Of a stretch of DNA of 37,602 nucleotides, positions 25,558 through 34,600 are shown piece by piece; positions within the stretch are counted from its first letter, which is position 1; the number at the start of each line of letters is the position of its first letter. The notes beneath the pieces were generated by a model. It had not been told where the DNA came from and did not search any database. It worked only from the letters and a program-made list of their open reading frames with translations. This DNA comes from Eisenbergiella porci (GTDB taxonomy: Bacteria; Bacillota; Clostridia; Lachnospirales; Lachnospiraceae). The position numbers were made by a program, and so were the translations under genes. The DNA lies in assembly GCF_009696275.1 (NCBI RefSeq), contig NZ_VUMI01000054.1:1-37602 (forward strand). The letters run 5' to 3'.

Positions 25558-26256
25558 ATGTGTACCAGATTTGTTTATCATGGAAATGATATGATTACAG
25601 GCTTTAATTTTGATATTGACCTCTCTGTATGGAAGCATAAGGTGATTATGGATGAGGAACGTTTTTATATTGGAATCTTACGTCCGGATAGAACCTATCA
25701 TTCTTATCATGGGGTTAATAAAAATGGGAATGTCGGTACGCTGCTTTACGTGCACGGCAATCCTGGCGGGGAATACCAGGCCAGCCCGGACTGCATGACA
25801 ATTGCAGATTTGGCGGAAGAATTTATTAAAGGACAGATTACATTTGATGACGCGCTTCAGCTTGTAAGGGATAAAAAGATTACCTATGCGCCGGACGCCA
25901 CTATGCAGGCGCTTCTGTCAGATATCCATGGGCGTGTTTTGATAATCGAGCCGGGATTGGGATATCGGGAAGAACATAAGAAATATTCCCTGATAACGAA
26001 TTATTCTCTGATAGATCCGGAAAGCACAAAAAATTATATTGTGCCGGGTGATGACCGATATGAGCGGGCTTTGCAGTTATTGGACTGCTGCGGAAATGAT
26101 TTCTCGGTATCCAACGCATATACTTTGCTTCATGCCGTCCGTCAGGAGGGTGCATGGGCTACCAGAGTATCCTTTGTTTACTCTGCAAAAGAACAGGCGG
26201 TGTATTATGTGGAGAATAACCGTTTTGAACACATTACAAAGTATGTATTTCCTTGA
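25558..26256 (+). CDS. Choloylglycine-hydrolase-like Ntn amidase
   Basis: The 232-residue protein starts MCTRFVYHGND, with Cys2 placed to become the N-terminal nucleophile after Met removal, as in bile salt hydrolase, penicillin V acylase and related linear amide C-N hydrolases. GFNFDID around residues 15-21 fits the conserved NxD region, and the Arg in TRVSFVYS fits the late active-site Arg. It is much shorter than bile salt hydrolases (about 320 residues), and the usual Arg of the RNMD motif is Phe here, so activity on bile salts is doubtful; a short-chain acyl amide or peptide substrate is as likely. AAAGGAAG precedes the ATG. No signal peptide is seen. Confidence 0.78.
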   Translation: MCTRFVYHGNDMITGFNFDIDLSVWKHKVIMDEERFYIGILRPDRTYHSYHGVNKNGNVGTLLYVHGNPGGEYQASPDCMTIADLAEEFIKGQITFDDALQLVRDKKITYAPDATMQALLSDIHGRVLIIEPGLGYREEHKKYSLITNYSLIDPESTKNYIVPGDDRYERALQLLDCCGNDFSVSNAYTLLHAVRQEGAWATRVSFVYSAKEQAVYYVENNRFEHITKYVFP

Positions 26257-26420
26257 CGGATAAAGAGCGGAACTTTATAAGCTGTGAAGCTATGATTTGA
26301 CAAATAGAAAACAGGGACTCCGGAGAAAGCCATTCGGATAAACAGAATACTTTACATCCATGCAGGCAGGACAGCCAAGAGAAACATAAGAAGAAAAATA
26401 AAGAATACTGTTTTTTGTAT

Positions 26421-26475
26421 AAAAAACCGCCGCCCTACGGCAAAACTGGTGTGATACCAGAACCGTAGGGCGGCG
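26421..26475 (-). terminator. Terminator of the butyryl-CoA operon
   Basis: On the minus strand a perfect 13-bp GC-rich stem (26475-26463 with 26440-26428), holding a small inner hairpin (CTGGT/ACCAG), runs into TTTTTT (26426-26421). It lies 15 nt after the etfA stop. Confidence 0.92.
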
Positions 26476-26490
26476 ATGTTGTTCACCGCA

Positions 26491-27534
26491 TTATTTTGCA
26501 GCTCTTGCTTCCCTGATCTTATTGGCAAGAATCGGAACGATCTTATTCAGATCACCAACGATGCCGTAATCAGCTACGTCAAAGATAGGAGCTGTCTCAT
26601 CCTTGTTGATTGCAACAATGATGTCAGATTCTTCCATACCTGCCAGATGCTGAATTGCTCCGGAGATACCGATTGCAAAGTATACGTTGGGGCGAACGGT
26701 TTTACCGGTCTGTCCAACCTGAAGATCCTTGGGCTTCCAGCCTGCGTCCACAACTGCACGGGAGCAGCTTACTGTTCCGCCGATAGCTTCTGCAAGGTCA
26801 TCCAGAATCTTGAAGTTCTCCGGGCTGCCAACTCCACGGCCGCCGGATACCAGGATTTTTGCATCCATAATATCAACGGTATCAACTACGGATTTAACAA
26901 CTTCCATGATTTCAACATATTTGTTGTCCGGGGTAAAGCCGGGATTAAACTCTTCCACTACAGCCTTAGCGCCTTCTACCTTGGGCGCCTTCTGCATAAC
27001 GCCGGGACGAACGGTTGCCATCTGAGGACGGAAGTTCGGGCAGGCGATAGTCGCGATGGTATTTCCACCGAATGCAGGACGGGTCATTAACAGCTGATTA
27101 TGTTTCTGCTCCTGTCCGGGAACGGGATTTAACGGGAAATCTCCGATATCCAGCTGTGTACAGTCTGCAGTCAGACCTGTATGGATTCTTGCGGAAACAC
27201 GGGGGCCAAGGTCACGGCCGATTGCGGTAGCGCCTACCAGCATGATTTCCGGTTTATATTTTTCAATTACAGAGGAAAGTGCATGGGCATAAGGCTCTGT
27301 TCTGTATTCCTTCAGTTCAGGATCGTCAACAACGATTACTCTATCAGCGCCATATGCAGCCAGCTCGTCAGCCAGTCCTTTTACTTCATAACCGATCAGT
27401 ACTGCGGTTACTTCTGTTCCTAAATCCTTTGCCAGTTCTTTCCCTTTGCCAATCAGTTCAAATGCGATTCCGCTTACTACGTTATCAACCTGCTGTGCAA
27501 AGACAAATACTCCCTTATATTCTTCTAAATTCAT
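26491..27534 (-). CDS. etfA: Electron transfer flavoprotein, alpha subunit
   Basis: The 347-residue alpha subunit pairs with EtfB and carries FAD, passing electrons to or from butyryl-CoA dehydrogenase; in clostridia the Bcd-EtfAB complex bifurcates electrons from NADH to crotonyl-CoA and ferredoxin. The C-terminal FAD domain is clear: VSGGRGVGSPENFKILDDLA, VDAGWKPKDLQVGQTGKTV, AIGISGAIQHLAGM and INKDETAPIFDVADYGIVGD. It is the last gene of the operon, 28 nt after etfB; its ribosome site is weaker than those of its neighbours. Confidence 0.96.
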   Translation of the reverse strand: MNLEEYKGVFVFAQQVDNVVSGIAFELIGKGKELAKDLGTEVTAVLIGYEVKGLADELAAYGADRVIVVDDPELKEYRTEPYAHALSSVIEKYKPEIMLVGATAIGRDLGPRVSARIHTGLTADCTQLDIGDFPLNPVPGQEQKHNQLLMTRPAFGGNTIATIACPNFRPQMATVRPGVMQKAPKVEGAKAVVEEFNPGFTPDNKYVEIMEVVKSVVDTVDIMDAKILVSGGRGVGSPENFKILDDLAEAIGGTVSCSRAVVDAGWKPKDLQVGQTGKTVRPNVYFAIGISGAIQHLAGMEESDIIVAINKDETAPIFDVADYGIVGDLNKIVPILANKIREARAAK

Positions 27535-27562
27535 CCTTATTCACCACACTTTTCTATTAATA

Positions 27563-28348
27563 TTAAATAACGTGTTTTTCCTGTAATTTTCCTGTAATAA
27601 AGGAAGCTGCTTCATCAGGAGTATCAAAGGTAAACTTCTCTCCTGCTCCCTTTCTTACCTTATCAGATGCCTTAGCGATCTGAGTCGGTGATCCCTTCAG
27701 ACCGAGGTTGGAATCGTCAACATCCTTCAGATCTGCTCTTCCCCATACGGTGATTTCTTTCTTGTATGCGTCGAAGATTCCGCCGGGTGTCATATAACGG
27801 GGCTCATTCAGTTCGCCCAGAGCTGTGATCAGGCAGGGCATTTTAGCTTTCAGGACATGATATCTGTCATCGAACTGACGCTCTACGATAACATTTTCGC
27901 CTTCGATTTTGATATTCTGTGCATAGGAAATAACCGGGATTCCCAGATGTTCGGAAATCTGAGGCCCAACCTGTGCGGTATCGCCATCGATAGCCTGACG
28001 GCCTGTAATAATCAGGTCATAATCCAGATTGCGGATAGCGCCTGCGATTGTCTGGGAGGTAGCCCATGTATCAGCGCCGCCCAGAACTCTGTCGGTTACC
28101 AGGATTCCGTTGTCAGCGCCCATAGCCATAGCTTCACGGAGAACCTCTTCTGCCTTGGGAAGACCCATGGTGATAACGGTAACCTCTGCGCCGTATTGAT
28201 CTTTCAGTCTCAGTGCAGCTTCCAGACCTGCCTTGTCATCGGGATTCATGATCGTAAGCATTGCAGCTCTGTCAAGCGTACCATCGGGTTTGAATTTAAC
28301 GCCGCCCTTTGTATCAGGTACCTGCTTAATACAAACAACAATTTTCAT
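27563..28348 (-). CDS. etfB: Electron transfer flavoprotein, beta subunit
   Basis: The 261-residue beta subunit. It begins MKIVVCIKQVPDTKGGVKF and has the ETF-beta blocks RAAMLTIMNPDDKAGLEAAL and LIITGRQAIDGDTAQVGPQI. Bifurcating EtfB proteins bind a second FAD rather than AMP; neighbourhood with bcd and the missing membrane oxidoreductase suggest this type, but the residues alone do not prove it. AAGGAGAG precedes the ATG. It lies between bcd and etfA on one transcript. Confidence 0.96.
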   Translation of the reverse strand: MKIVVCIKQVPDTKGGVKFKPDGTLDRAAMLTIMNPDDKAGLEAALRLKDQYGAEVTVITMGLPKAEEVLREAMAMGADNGILVTDRVLGGADTWATSQTIAGAIRNLDYDLIITGRQAIDGDTAQVGPQISEHLGIPVISYAQNIKIEGENVIVERQFDDRYHVLKAKMPCLITALGELNEPRYMTPGGIFDAYKKEITVWGRADLKDVDDSNLGLKGSPTQIAKASDKVRKGAGEKFTFDTPDEAASFITGKLQEKHVI

Positions 28349-28401
28349 TGTATTTTCTCTCCTTGTTTATAATTTTCTTAAGATAACAGTCGTGCCGCAG
28401 C

Positions 28402-29556
28402 TTATTTCAGCAGTGCTCCGGAGATTACCATTCTCTGAACTTCGCTTGTTCCTTCGTAGATCTCGGTAATCTTGGCATCGCGCATCATACGCTCAACATC
28501 ATATTCTCTTGTATATCCATAACCGCCGTGCAGCTGAACAGCCTTGGTTGTAACTTCCATTGCAACCTCTGCAGCGTACAGCTTAGCTTTTGCAGCTTCC
28601 ACAGAATATACGGACTGGGTAGCCTTTGCCATAGCAGCCTTGTAAACAAGCAGCTGGGCACATTCAACCTTGGTAGCCATATCTGCAAGCTGGAACTGGG
28701 TGTTCTGGAAAGCGCCGATTGCTCTGCCGAACTGTTTTCTTTCTTTTACATAAGCGATGGTATTGTTAAGAGCGCCTTCAGCAAGCCCAAGAGCCTGTGC
28801 AGCGATACCGATACGTCCGCCGTCCAGAGTATGCATAGCGATACCAAAGCCCTTGCCTTCTACTCCCAGCAGGTTTTCCTTCGGGACTCTGCAGTCTGTG
28901 AAAATCAGTTCGTAGGTTGATGAACCGCGGATACCCATCTTCTTTTCTTTGGTACCAAAGGAGAAGCCGGGAGTTCCTTTTTCCACGATGAATGCAGAAA
29001 TCATTTTTTTCTTTCTGCCTCTCTTATCTTCAACAACGCTTGTAACAGCGAAAATTACATAAACGTCAGCTTCTTTACCGTTGGTGATGAAAATCTTGGA
29101 TCCGTTAAGCACCCACTCATCTCCATCCAGATAAGCCTTGGTCTGCTGTCCCTGTGCGTCAGTACCTGCGCCGGGCTCTGTCAGGCCGAATGCACCCAGT
29201 TTTTCACCCTTTGCAAGGGGAACCAGGTATTTCTGCTTCTGCTCTTCCGTACCATAGGTCATGATAGGATCGCAGCACAGAGATGTATGGGCGGATACGA
29301 TAACACCTGTGGTGCCGCATACCTTGGAAAGCTCTTCCACGCACATAGCGTAGGTCAGAGGATCGCAGCCCTGTCCGCCGTATTCCTTCGGAACCGGAAT
29401 TCCCAGAAAACCAAGCTTAGCCATTTTTTCAACGGTAGCCCTGGGGAACTCCTCTGTTTCGTCAACCTCCTGTGCAAGAGGCTTTACTTCTTTTTCTGCA
29501 AATTCTCTGAAAAGAGTTCTTGCCATCTCATGCTCTTTGCTTAAAGTAAAATCCAT
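28402..29556 (-). CDS. bcd: Butyryl-CoA dehydrogenase
   Basis: A 384-residue acyl-CoA dehydrogenase that reduces crotonyl-CoA to butyryl-CoA with electrons from EtfAB. Family signatures are present: FGLTEPGAGTDAQGQQT with the flavin-binding segment, FTDCRVPKENLLG, RKQFGRAIGAFQ, LHGGYGYTREYDVERMMRDAK, and the catalytic Glu in ITEIYEGTSEVQRM. Length equals that of known clostridial Bcd. GGAGGAG precedes the ATG. A 150-nt spacer with several short inverted repeats separates it from hbd. Confidence 0.96.
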   Translation of the reverse strand: MDFTLSKEHEMARTLFREFAEKEVKPLAQEVDETEEFPRATVEKMAKLGFLGIPVPKEYGGQGCDPLTYAMCVEELSKVCGTTGVIVSAHTSLCCDPIMTYGTEEQKQKYLVPLAKGEKLGAFGLTEPGAGTDAQGQQTKAYLDGDEWVLNGSKIFITNGKEADVYVIFAVTSVVEDKRGRKKKMISAFIVEKGTPGFSFGTKEKKMGIRGSSTYELIFTDCRVPKENLLGVEGKGFGIAMHTLDGGRIGIAAQALGLAEGALNNTIAYVKERKQFGRAIGAFQNTQFQLADMATKVECAQLLVYKAAMAKATQSVYSVEAAKAKLYAAEVAMEVTTKAVQLHGGYGYTREYDVERMMRDAKITEIYEGTSEVQRMVISGALLK

Positions 29557-29706
29557 GATTATTTACTCCTCCGTTTTTATCTTTATTATTGCGAAAGCAG
29601 CGGGCCTGAGTCAGGAATTCCCGGCTCCGGCGGCCGCCTGCAGGGGATAAGCCCTGCCGCTTACTGCGCCTTTTGCCCGCCGTTCCGTAATCTGCTGCGG
29701 GATATT

Positions 29707-30546
29707 TTACTTGCTGTAGTCATAGAAGCCCTTGCCGGTCTTCTGTCCAAGCTGTCCGCCGCGAACCATCTTCTTAAGCAGTGTATGAGGACGGTATTTC
29801 GGATCGCCTGTTTCGGATTCCAGAACTTCCATGATAGCCAGAACGATATCCAGTCCAATCATATCGCCCAGAGCCAGAGGTCCCATGGGATGATTAGCGC
29901 CCAGCTTCATAGCCGTATCGATATCTTCTACGGAAGCAACGCCTTCAGCATAGATGCCGATAGCTTCGTTGATCATCGGAACAAGGATTCTGTTTACTAC
30001 GAAACCTGCAGCTTCGTTAACCTGTACAGGTGTTTTGCCGATAGCTACGGAGATTTCCTTAATTGTTTCCACTACGCTTTCAGGTGTGTTCAGTCCTGCA
30101 ATAACCTCAACCAGCTTCATAACAGGAGCGGGATTGAAGAAATGCATTCCGATAACGGGTCTGTCAAGGCCAGCGCCGATTTCGGTAATGGACAGGGAAG
30201 ATGTATTGGTAGCGAAGATGCAGTCCTTCTTGCAGATATCCTGCAGCTCTTTGAAAGTCTGCTTCTTGATTTCCATATTCTCCAGAGCAGCTTCAACAAC
30301 CAGATCACAATCTGTGCAGATAGTCTTCACACCTGTTGTGATTTTAGCAAGGATAGCGTCAGCGGCAGCCTGCTCCATTTTACCCTTTGCCACTCTCTTA
30401 GACAGAGTCTTAGCAATTCTGTTCTTTCCGTTTGCAGCGAATTCCTCATTGATATCACACAGAAAAACCTCATACCCTTCCGTCTGAGCAAAAGCCTGCG
30501 CAATACCAGAACCCATTGTACCTGCACCAATAATACCAACCTTCAT
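29707..30546 (-). CDS. hbd: 3-hydroxybutyryl-CoA dehydrogenase
   Basis: Reduces acetoacetyl-CoA to 3-hydroxybutyryl-CoA. The 279-residue protein opens with the NAD(P)-binding Rossmann motif [15 protein letters not shown], has the catalytic-His region [16 protein letters not shown], and ends with the [12 protein letters not shown] and [11 protein letters not shown] blocks of the C-terminal domain. An AGGAGG site lies before the ATG. Between it and crt lies a 200-nt spacer able to fold into a branched structure. Confidence 0.96.
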   Translation of the reverse strand: MKVGIIGAGTMGSGIAQAFAQTEGYEVFLCDINEEFAANGKNRIAKTLSKRVAKGKMEQAAADAILAKITTGVKTICTDCDLVVEAALENMEIKKQTFKELQDICKKDCIFATNTSSLSITEIGAGLDRPVIGMHFFNPAPVMKLVEVIAGLNTPESVVETIKEISVAIGKTPVQVNEAAGFVVNRILVPMINEAIGIYAEGVASVEDIDTAMKLGANHPMGPLALGDMIGLDIVLAIMEVLESETGDPKYRPHTLLKKMVRGGQLGQKTGKGFYDYSK

Positions 30547-30581
30547 CTGATTAAACCTCCTACAAGATATGTTTTAGTTGA

Positions 30582-30703
30582 GCCGGGCGTGGACCGGATT
30601 GTAAAAGCTGAGCGGCGAGCTTGCTCACCGACCAGTTTTTACAATCCGGCCCACATGCGGCGAAGCCGCACAGCGAAAGGCCGCAGGCCTTGAGCCTCCC
30701 GGC
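30582..30703. repeat. Cloverleaf-like structured spacer in the butyrate operon
   Basis: GCCGGG (30582-30587) and CCCGGC (30698-30703) can close a multibranch fold with three hairpins inside: a 13-bp perfect stem at 30594-30606/30637-30649 with an inner stem near its tip, a 6-bp stem with GAA loop at 30656-30670 and a 6-bp stem with GCA loop at 30677-30691. Both strands can fold; on the minus strand it is part of the thl-etfA message. It looks like a dispersed intergenic repeat, but only one copy is in this window and no target duplication is seen. Confidence 0.65.
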
Positions 30704-30720
30704 GGATTTCCGGTAACCAA

Positions 30721-30752
30721 TCCCTTAAGTCCTTAATCCCTTAAGTCCTTAC
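30721..30752. repeat. 16-bp tandem duplication at the crt stop
   Basis: TCCCTTAAGTCCTTA occurs twice in direct succession with a period of 16 bp; the second unit includes the crt stop codon. Probably a slippage or small insertion product. Confidence 0.85.
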
Positions 30753-31525
30753 TTATTCAAAAAATTCTCCACTTTCCTCTTCTCCAGGAAAGCAGCCATT
30801 CCTTCCTTCTGGTCATAGCTCTCGAAGCAGTCGCCAAACAGCTTCTCTTCGATTACAATCGCCTCATCCATATCCGCATCCAGACCATCGTTAATAGCCT
30901 TCTTGCAGTTTCTCACAGCGATCGGCGCATTCTTGGCAATTCCCGCCGCCATCTTCTCAGCAGCAGCCATAAGCTCGTCCTGTGTATAAACCGCATTCAC
31001 CAGGCCAATTCTCAGAGCCTCGTCAGCCTTAATATTCCTTGCCGTATAGATCATCTGCTTAGCCATTCCAGGTCCAACCAGACGTGCCAGTCTCTGTGTG
31101 CCGCCGAAACCAGGTGTGATTCCCAGGCCAACCTCAGGCTGTCCGAATACTGCATTATCAGAACAGATTCTGATATCACAGCTCATGGAAATCTCACAGC
31201 CGCCGCCCAGTGCAAAGCCGTTAACAGCTGCAATAACAGGAATCGGGAATGTCTCCAGCTTACGGAAAACATCATTTCCCTTCTTACCGAAGGCCTCGCC
31301 CTCCGCCTTGGTCAGAGTGCTCATTTCTCCGATATCAGCACCGGCAACGAAGGACTTTGCCCCTGCGCCTGTCAGAATCAGACATCTTACCTCTTCCAGA
31401 TTCACAGCATCCAGAGTTTCATTCAGTTCATCAAGAACCTGGGAATTCAGAGCGTTCAGCGCTTTTTCACGGCTGATGGTGATAACTGCGTAGGAACCCT
31501 TCTGTTCATATACAATGTATTCCAT
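30749..31525 (-). CDS. crt: 3-hydroxybutyryl-CoA dehydratase (crotonase)
   Basis: Dehydrates 3-hydroxybutyryl-CoA to crotonyl-CoA. It has the crotonase fold signatures: KALNALNSQVLDEL, SFVAGADIGEM forming the oxyanion hole, GFALGGGCEISMSCDIRI with the first catalytic Glu, and FGQPEVGLGITPGFGGTQRL with the second. ATG 31525 gives 258 residues and lies 9 nt after AAAGG; the upstream ATG at 31534 abuts that site and would add three residues. It is the second gene of the operon, 118 nt after thl. Confidence 0.95.
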   Translation of the reverse strand: MEYIVYEQKGSYAVITISREKALNALNSQVLDELNETLDAVNLEEVRCLILTGAGAKSFVAGADIGEMSTLTKAEGEAFGKKGNDVFRKLETFPIPVIAAVNGFALGGGCEISMSCDIRICSDNAVFGQPEVGLGITPGFGGTQRLARLVGPGMAKQMIYTARNIKADEALRIGLVNAVYTQDELMAAAEKMAAGIAKNAPIAVRNCKKAINDGLDADMDEAIVIEEKLFGDCFESYDQKEGMAAFLEKRKVENFLNK

Positions 31526-31591
31526 AGTACTCATCCTTTCTATATCACCGTCTTTTATGACGGGAATTTTTCAGCTATCCCTGTGCATAAC

Positions 31592-31627
31592 GAATGATTA
31601 GCAGACCGCAAAGTCCGCTAATCATTC
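31592..31627. other. Strong hairpin in the thl-crt spacer
   Basis: Arms of 15 nt (GAATGATTAGC... and ...GCTAATCATTC) pair with one A/C mismatch around a 6-nt loop. No T tract follows on the minus strand, so it is not a standard terminator. It may adjust the thl to crt message ratio by processing or 3'-end protection. Confidence 0.6.
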
Positions 31628-31643
31628 AGTTTAGAAGCCTATA

Positions 31644-32825
31644 TCAGTCTCTTTCTACGATGGTTGCGCAGCCCATGCCGCCGCCGATGCACAGAGTTGC
31701 AAGGCCCTTCTTAGCATCAGATTTAACCATTTCGTGAAGCAGAGTAACCAGAATACGGCATCCGGAAGCTCCTACGGGATGTCCCAGCGCAATAGCGCCG
31801 CCGTTTACATTCAGCTTGTCATTGTTAATGCCAAGATCATGTGCAACAGCAAGAGACTGTGCGGCAAAAGCTTCATTGGCTTCAATCAGATCGAAATCAT
31901 CGATGTTCATTCCGGTCTTAGCCATAACCTTTCTGGTTGCTGCAACAGGTCCGATTCCCATGATGGTGGGATCCACGCCTGCCAGTGCTCCCGCTACCCA
32001 TGTTGCCATAGGGGTTACGCCCAGCTCTTTTGCCTTTTCTTCGCTCATAACCACAACTGCTGCCGCGCCGTCATTGATTCCTGAAGAGTTCGCAGCGGTT
32101 ACGATGCCGTCTTTCTTGAATGCAGGACGAAGCTTTGCAATGCCTTCTGCGGTGGTTCCCGGACGAGGGCCTTCATCCTTATTGAAAATAATGGTTTCTT
32201 TTTTCTTCTTAACTTCTACAGGAACGATTTCATCATCAAACTTTCCTGCTTCCTGAGCTGCAACAGTCTTCTGCTGGCTCCATGCAGCGAACTCGTCCAG
32301 CTGCTGTCTGGTCAGCCCCCACTGCTCTGCGATATTTTCTGCAGTGATGCCCATATGATACTGATTGAATGCATCTGTAAGAGCATCGTTCACCATGGTA
32401 TCAACCATAGTTGCGTTGCCCATTCTATATCCGTAACGTCCCTGAGGGATTGCATAAGGAGCCATGGACATGTTTTCCATACCGCCTGCAACAACGATAT
32501 CCGCATCTCCTGCAAGAATCATCTGTGCAGCCTGGTTCACACAGTTCAGACCGGAACCGCATACAACGTTCATGGTAACAGCCGGAACTTCGATAGGCAA
32601 ACCAGCTTTGATAGATGCCTGACGTGCCACGTTCTGTCCCAGGCCAGCCTGGATAACACATCCCATATATACCTGATCAACTGCTTCGGGAGCAACTCCC
32701 GCTCTGTTTAAAGCTTCCTTGATAACGATAGCACCCAGCTCCGCTGCCGGAGTTGTGCTTAAGGCCCCGCCCATTGTACCGATGGCTGTACGGCATGCAC
32801 CTGCCAAAACGATTTTCTTTGCCAT
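31644..32825 (-). CDS. thl: Acetyl-CoA C-acetyltransferase (thiolase)
   Basis: Condenses two acetyl-CoA to acetoacetyl-CoA, the first step of the pathway. The 393-residue protein starts [16 protein letters not shown] and has the nucleophilic Cys in [12 protein letters not shown], the catalytic His in [11 protein letters not shown] and the second Cys in [13 protein letters not shown] 32825 is preceded by GGAGG at 7 nt. The frame is open upstream by about 88 codons, but that stretch holds the promoter and is not coding. First gene of the six-gene operon. Confidence 0.97.
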   Translation of the reverse strand: MAKKIVLAGACRTAIGTMGGALSTTPAAELGAIVIKEALNRAGVAPEAVDQVYMGCVIQAGLGQNVARQASIKAGLPIEVPAVTMNVVCGSGLNCVNQAAQMILAGDADIVVAGGMENMSMAPYAIPQGRYGYRMGNATMVDTMVNDALTDAFNQYHMGITAENIAEQWGLTRQQLDEFAAWSQQKTVAAQEAGKFDDEIVPVEVKKKKETIIFNKDEGPRPGTTAEGIAKLRPAFKKDGIVTAANSSGINDGAAAVVVMSEEKAKELGVTPMATWVAGALAGVDPTIMGIGPVAATRKVMAKTGMNIDDFDLIEANEAFAAQSLAVAHDLGINNDKLNVNGGAIALGHPVGASGCRILVTLLHEMVKSDAKKGLATLCIGGGMGCATIVERD

Positions 32826-32878
32826 GTTTTTTCCTCCATATTCATTAAAAACTGCGAATTTACTGGGTTCTGACGGTA

Positions 32879-32939
32879 TTGTTAATTTTTTGTCATTGCC
32901 CACAGCTTTTATTATAGCATAGAGAATATTTAATAGCAA
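32879..32939 (-). promoter_or_regulatory. Operon promoter with a Rex-like box
   Basis: On the minus strand TTGCTA (32939-32934), a 17-nt spacer and TATAAT (32916-32911) make a strong promoter; the start would lie near 32904, about 80 nt before thl. The 18 bases at 32879-32896 match TTGTTAANNNNTTAACAA at 11 of 14 defined positions, one half perfectly, at about +8 to +25. Rex control of these genes is known in clostridia; here it is inferred. Confidence 0.7.
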
Positions 32940-33131
32940 GGATTTTTCGATGCTCAATAACAGGAAACTTTTTGGCGGAAGAAACCTGACTAAAATAGTA
33001 TAAAAACTAATAAAATTTAAATAAAAAAAAGTTTTGCAGCTCCTCCGGATATACTCCCGCACGGAAGAACCTCTCGGTTTTTCAGTCATATAATGATAAA
33101 AAAGACTATTTTGTCTCTCAAGAGGTTAGAT

Positions 33132-33731
33132 ATGGCCACTGATAATTTAGGTTCCATCGTATCCCTGGGTAATGTTCTCCGGATTGACAACGCTGTTATT
33201 GATGAGGTTTTTTTCTCAAATAACAACACCGGATATATCCTTATCTCCTATTCCGTCCCATGGCAGAGCGGAATTACCACGACAGACCAGCTGCAGCTTA
33301 ACGTAAATAACAATACCGTTATCCTGAATTCCTTCCGACTGCCGATATGTCTCTGTGATCTGCGCGAGGGAATGCGGGTCGATGTCACCTTTTCGCCCCG
33401 TATGACAAGAAGCATCCCGCCGCAGAGCAATGCATTTTCAATCACTGTAAGACGCCCGTCGCGGCCTCCTGTTGCACCGCCAAGTGTAACAACAGCACGA
33501 ATCCTCTGGATTGATGCAAATAATAACCGGTTGATCACCGTTTCGCAAAACAATATAAACAGACAGATGGTATTTTTCATAACAAATTCCACAATTATTC
33601 TGAACAGAAACGGTTTCCCAATCCCTCTGCGCGCTCTCCGTCCCGGACAGCTGGTGCAGATATCACACTCTAATTTCCAGACGGCAAGCATACCGCCAAT
33701 CGCCACGGCGTTCCGGATTCAGGTAATATAG
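33132..33731 (+). CDS. Unknown protein with two tandem domains
   Basis: A 199-residue protein without signal peptide or membrane segments. ATG 33132 follows AAGAGG by 6 nt. It is built of two repeats of about 80 residues joined by a Pro-rich hinge (RRPSRPPVAPPS). Each repeat ends in the same pattern: LPICLCDLREGMRVDVTF...TRSIPPQSNAFSITV in the first and IPLRALRPGQLVQISHS...TASIPPIATAFRIQV in the second. Beta-rich, Asn- and Ile-rich sequence suggests two small barrel-like domains. It is divergent from thl and closed by a strong terminator, so it is a single-gene unit. I do not recognise the family; a spore or cell-surface role is only a guess. Confidence 0.75.
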   Translation: MATDNLGSIVSLGNVLRIDNAVIDEVFFSNNNTGYILISYSVPWQSGITTTDQLQLNVNNNTVILNSFRLPICLCDLREGMRVDVTFSPRMTRSIPPQSNAFSITVRRPSRPPVAPPSVTTARILWIDANNNRLITVSQNNINRQMVFFITNSTIILNRNGFPIPLRALRPGQLVQISHSNFQTASIPPIATAFRIQVI

Positions 33732-33762
33732 CATTTATTTAAACTGCCTGCCGGAAGCATAT

Positions 33763-33822
33763 AAAAAGGGAGCCTCAGCAAAAATTCCGTTCCAGCGGAA
33801 TTTTTGCTGAGGCTCCCTTTTT
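33763..33822. terminator. Perfect 27-bp bidirectional terminator
   Basis: Arms 33763-33789 and 33796-33822 are perfectly complementary with a 6-nt loop, A5 at the left foot and T5 at the right, so both strands end in T. It closes the two-repeat protein gene. Confidence 0.93.
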
Positions 33823-33966
33823 ATCATCATTCGCAATATATACGGTTTCAATAGAGATTTACTTTTTATCTGCGATATCCAGTCTTATCACCACCCATGG
33901 CAGGGCGGCTGAAGTAAATCTCCCATATTGCATCCTTTCATGCACTCCGGCATTCTGCGGACAGCA

Positions 33967-34316
33967 TCAGTTCAGGAAAACGGCAACCGCATTCGCTCCA
34001 GGACCTACGTGTACCCCGATTACAGAACCAACCGGAACTGTCTTTTTGTATTCCGCATCAAAATGTTCCTTAATAAATGCCTCAAATCCGCTGACACATT
34101 CCTTTTTTCCTGTAAAGCCAATATTGTAGCCTCTTGTCTTGTCCATCCCGCCGTCTTTCTCAATTGTTTTAAGCACCTTGTCCCAAGCGCTTTTCTGGCC
34201 TCTGGCAAGCCCGGCCACACGTACTTCCCCGTATCTCACGGACAGAATGGGCTTAAGGTTAAGCGCGCTTCCCACTACCATGCCCGTTGTGGACAGGCGT
34301 CCTCCCTGTTGCCGCC
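33967..34316 (-). pseudogene. C-terminal part of a DegV-family protein
   Basis: About 115 codons match the end of DegV fatty-acid-binding proteins: GGRLSTTGMVVGSALNLKPILSV, then ARGQKSAWDKVLKTIEKDGG, and the closing GSVIGVHVGPGANAVAVF. DegV proteins are about 280 residues long; the N-terminal fatty-acid-binding half is missing. Upstream, the DNA changes to a sugar-binding regulator in another frame at about 34317. A fragment starting at ATG 34281 could be translated, but no ribosome site is evident. Confidence 0.85.
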
Positions 34317-34600
34317 TTATTGTCAGTTCTTACCGAAGGTACCGGGATGCCCTTCATCTTCTTATCAATAAGAACCACAGGAAAATCATCCAGATACAGC
34401 TGCAGGATAGCAGGACTGTAATTCTTTCCATGACAGGGCATGATTATCATGCCATCCACATGAAGCGACATAAGAAAATGGATCTCCTCCGTTTCCCTCT
34501 CCCTGTCTCCATAGGAAAATCTGACAATCAGACTGTATCCTGTCTTTTTAGCGAGACGCGCTTTTTTCTCTAGCTGCGTCCGCCGGGTACGATCGGGTAG
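34317..34600 (-). pseudogene. Internal fragment of a LacI/GntR-type sugar-binding regulator
   Basis: About 95 codons (KKARLAKKTGYSLIVRF, then ETEEIHFLMSLHVDGMIIMPCHG, then LDDFPVVLIDKKMKGIPVPSVRTDN) match the periplasmic-binding-protein-like effector domain of LacI- or GntR-type regulators. The DNA-binding domain and the C-terminal part are absent. One end joins the DegV remnant and the other the reverse transcriptase remnant. The frame runs on for 16 residues into DegV DNA before stopping at 34259. Confidence 0.8.
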
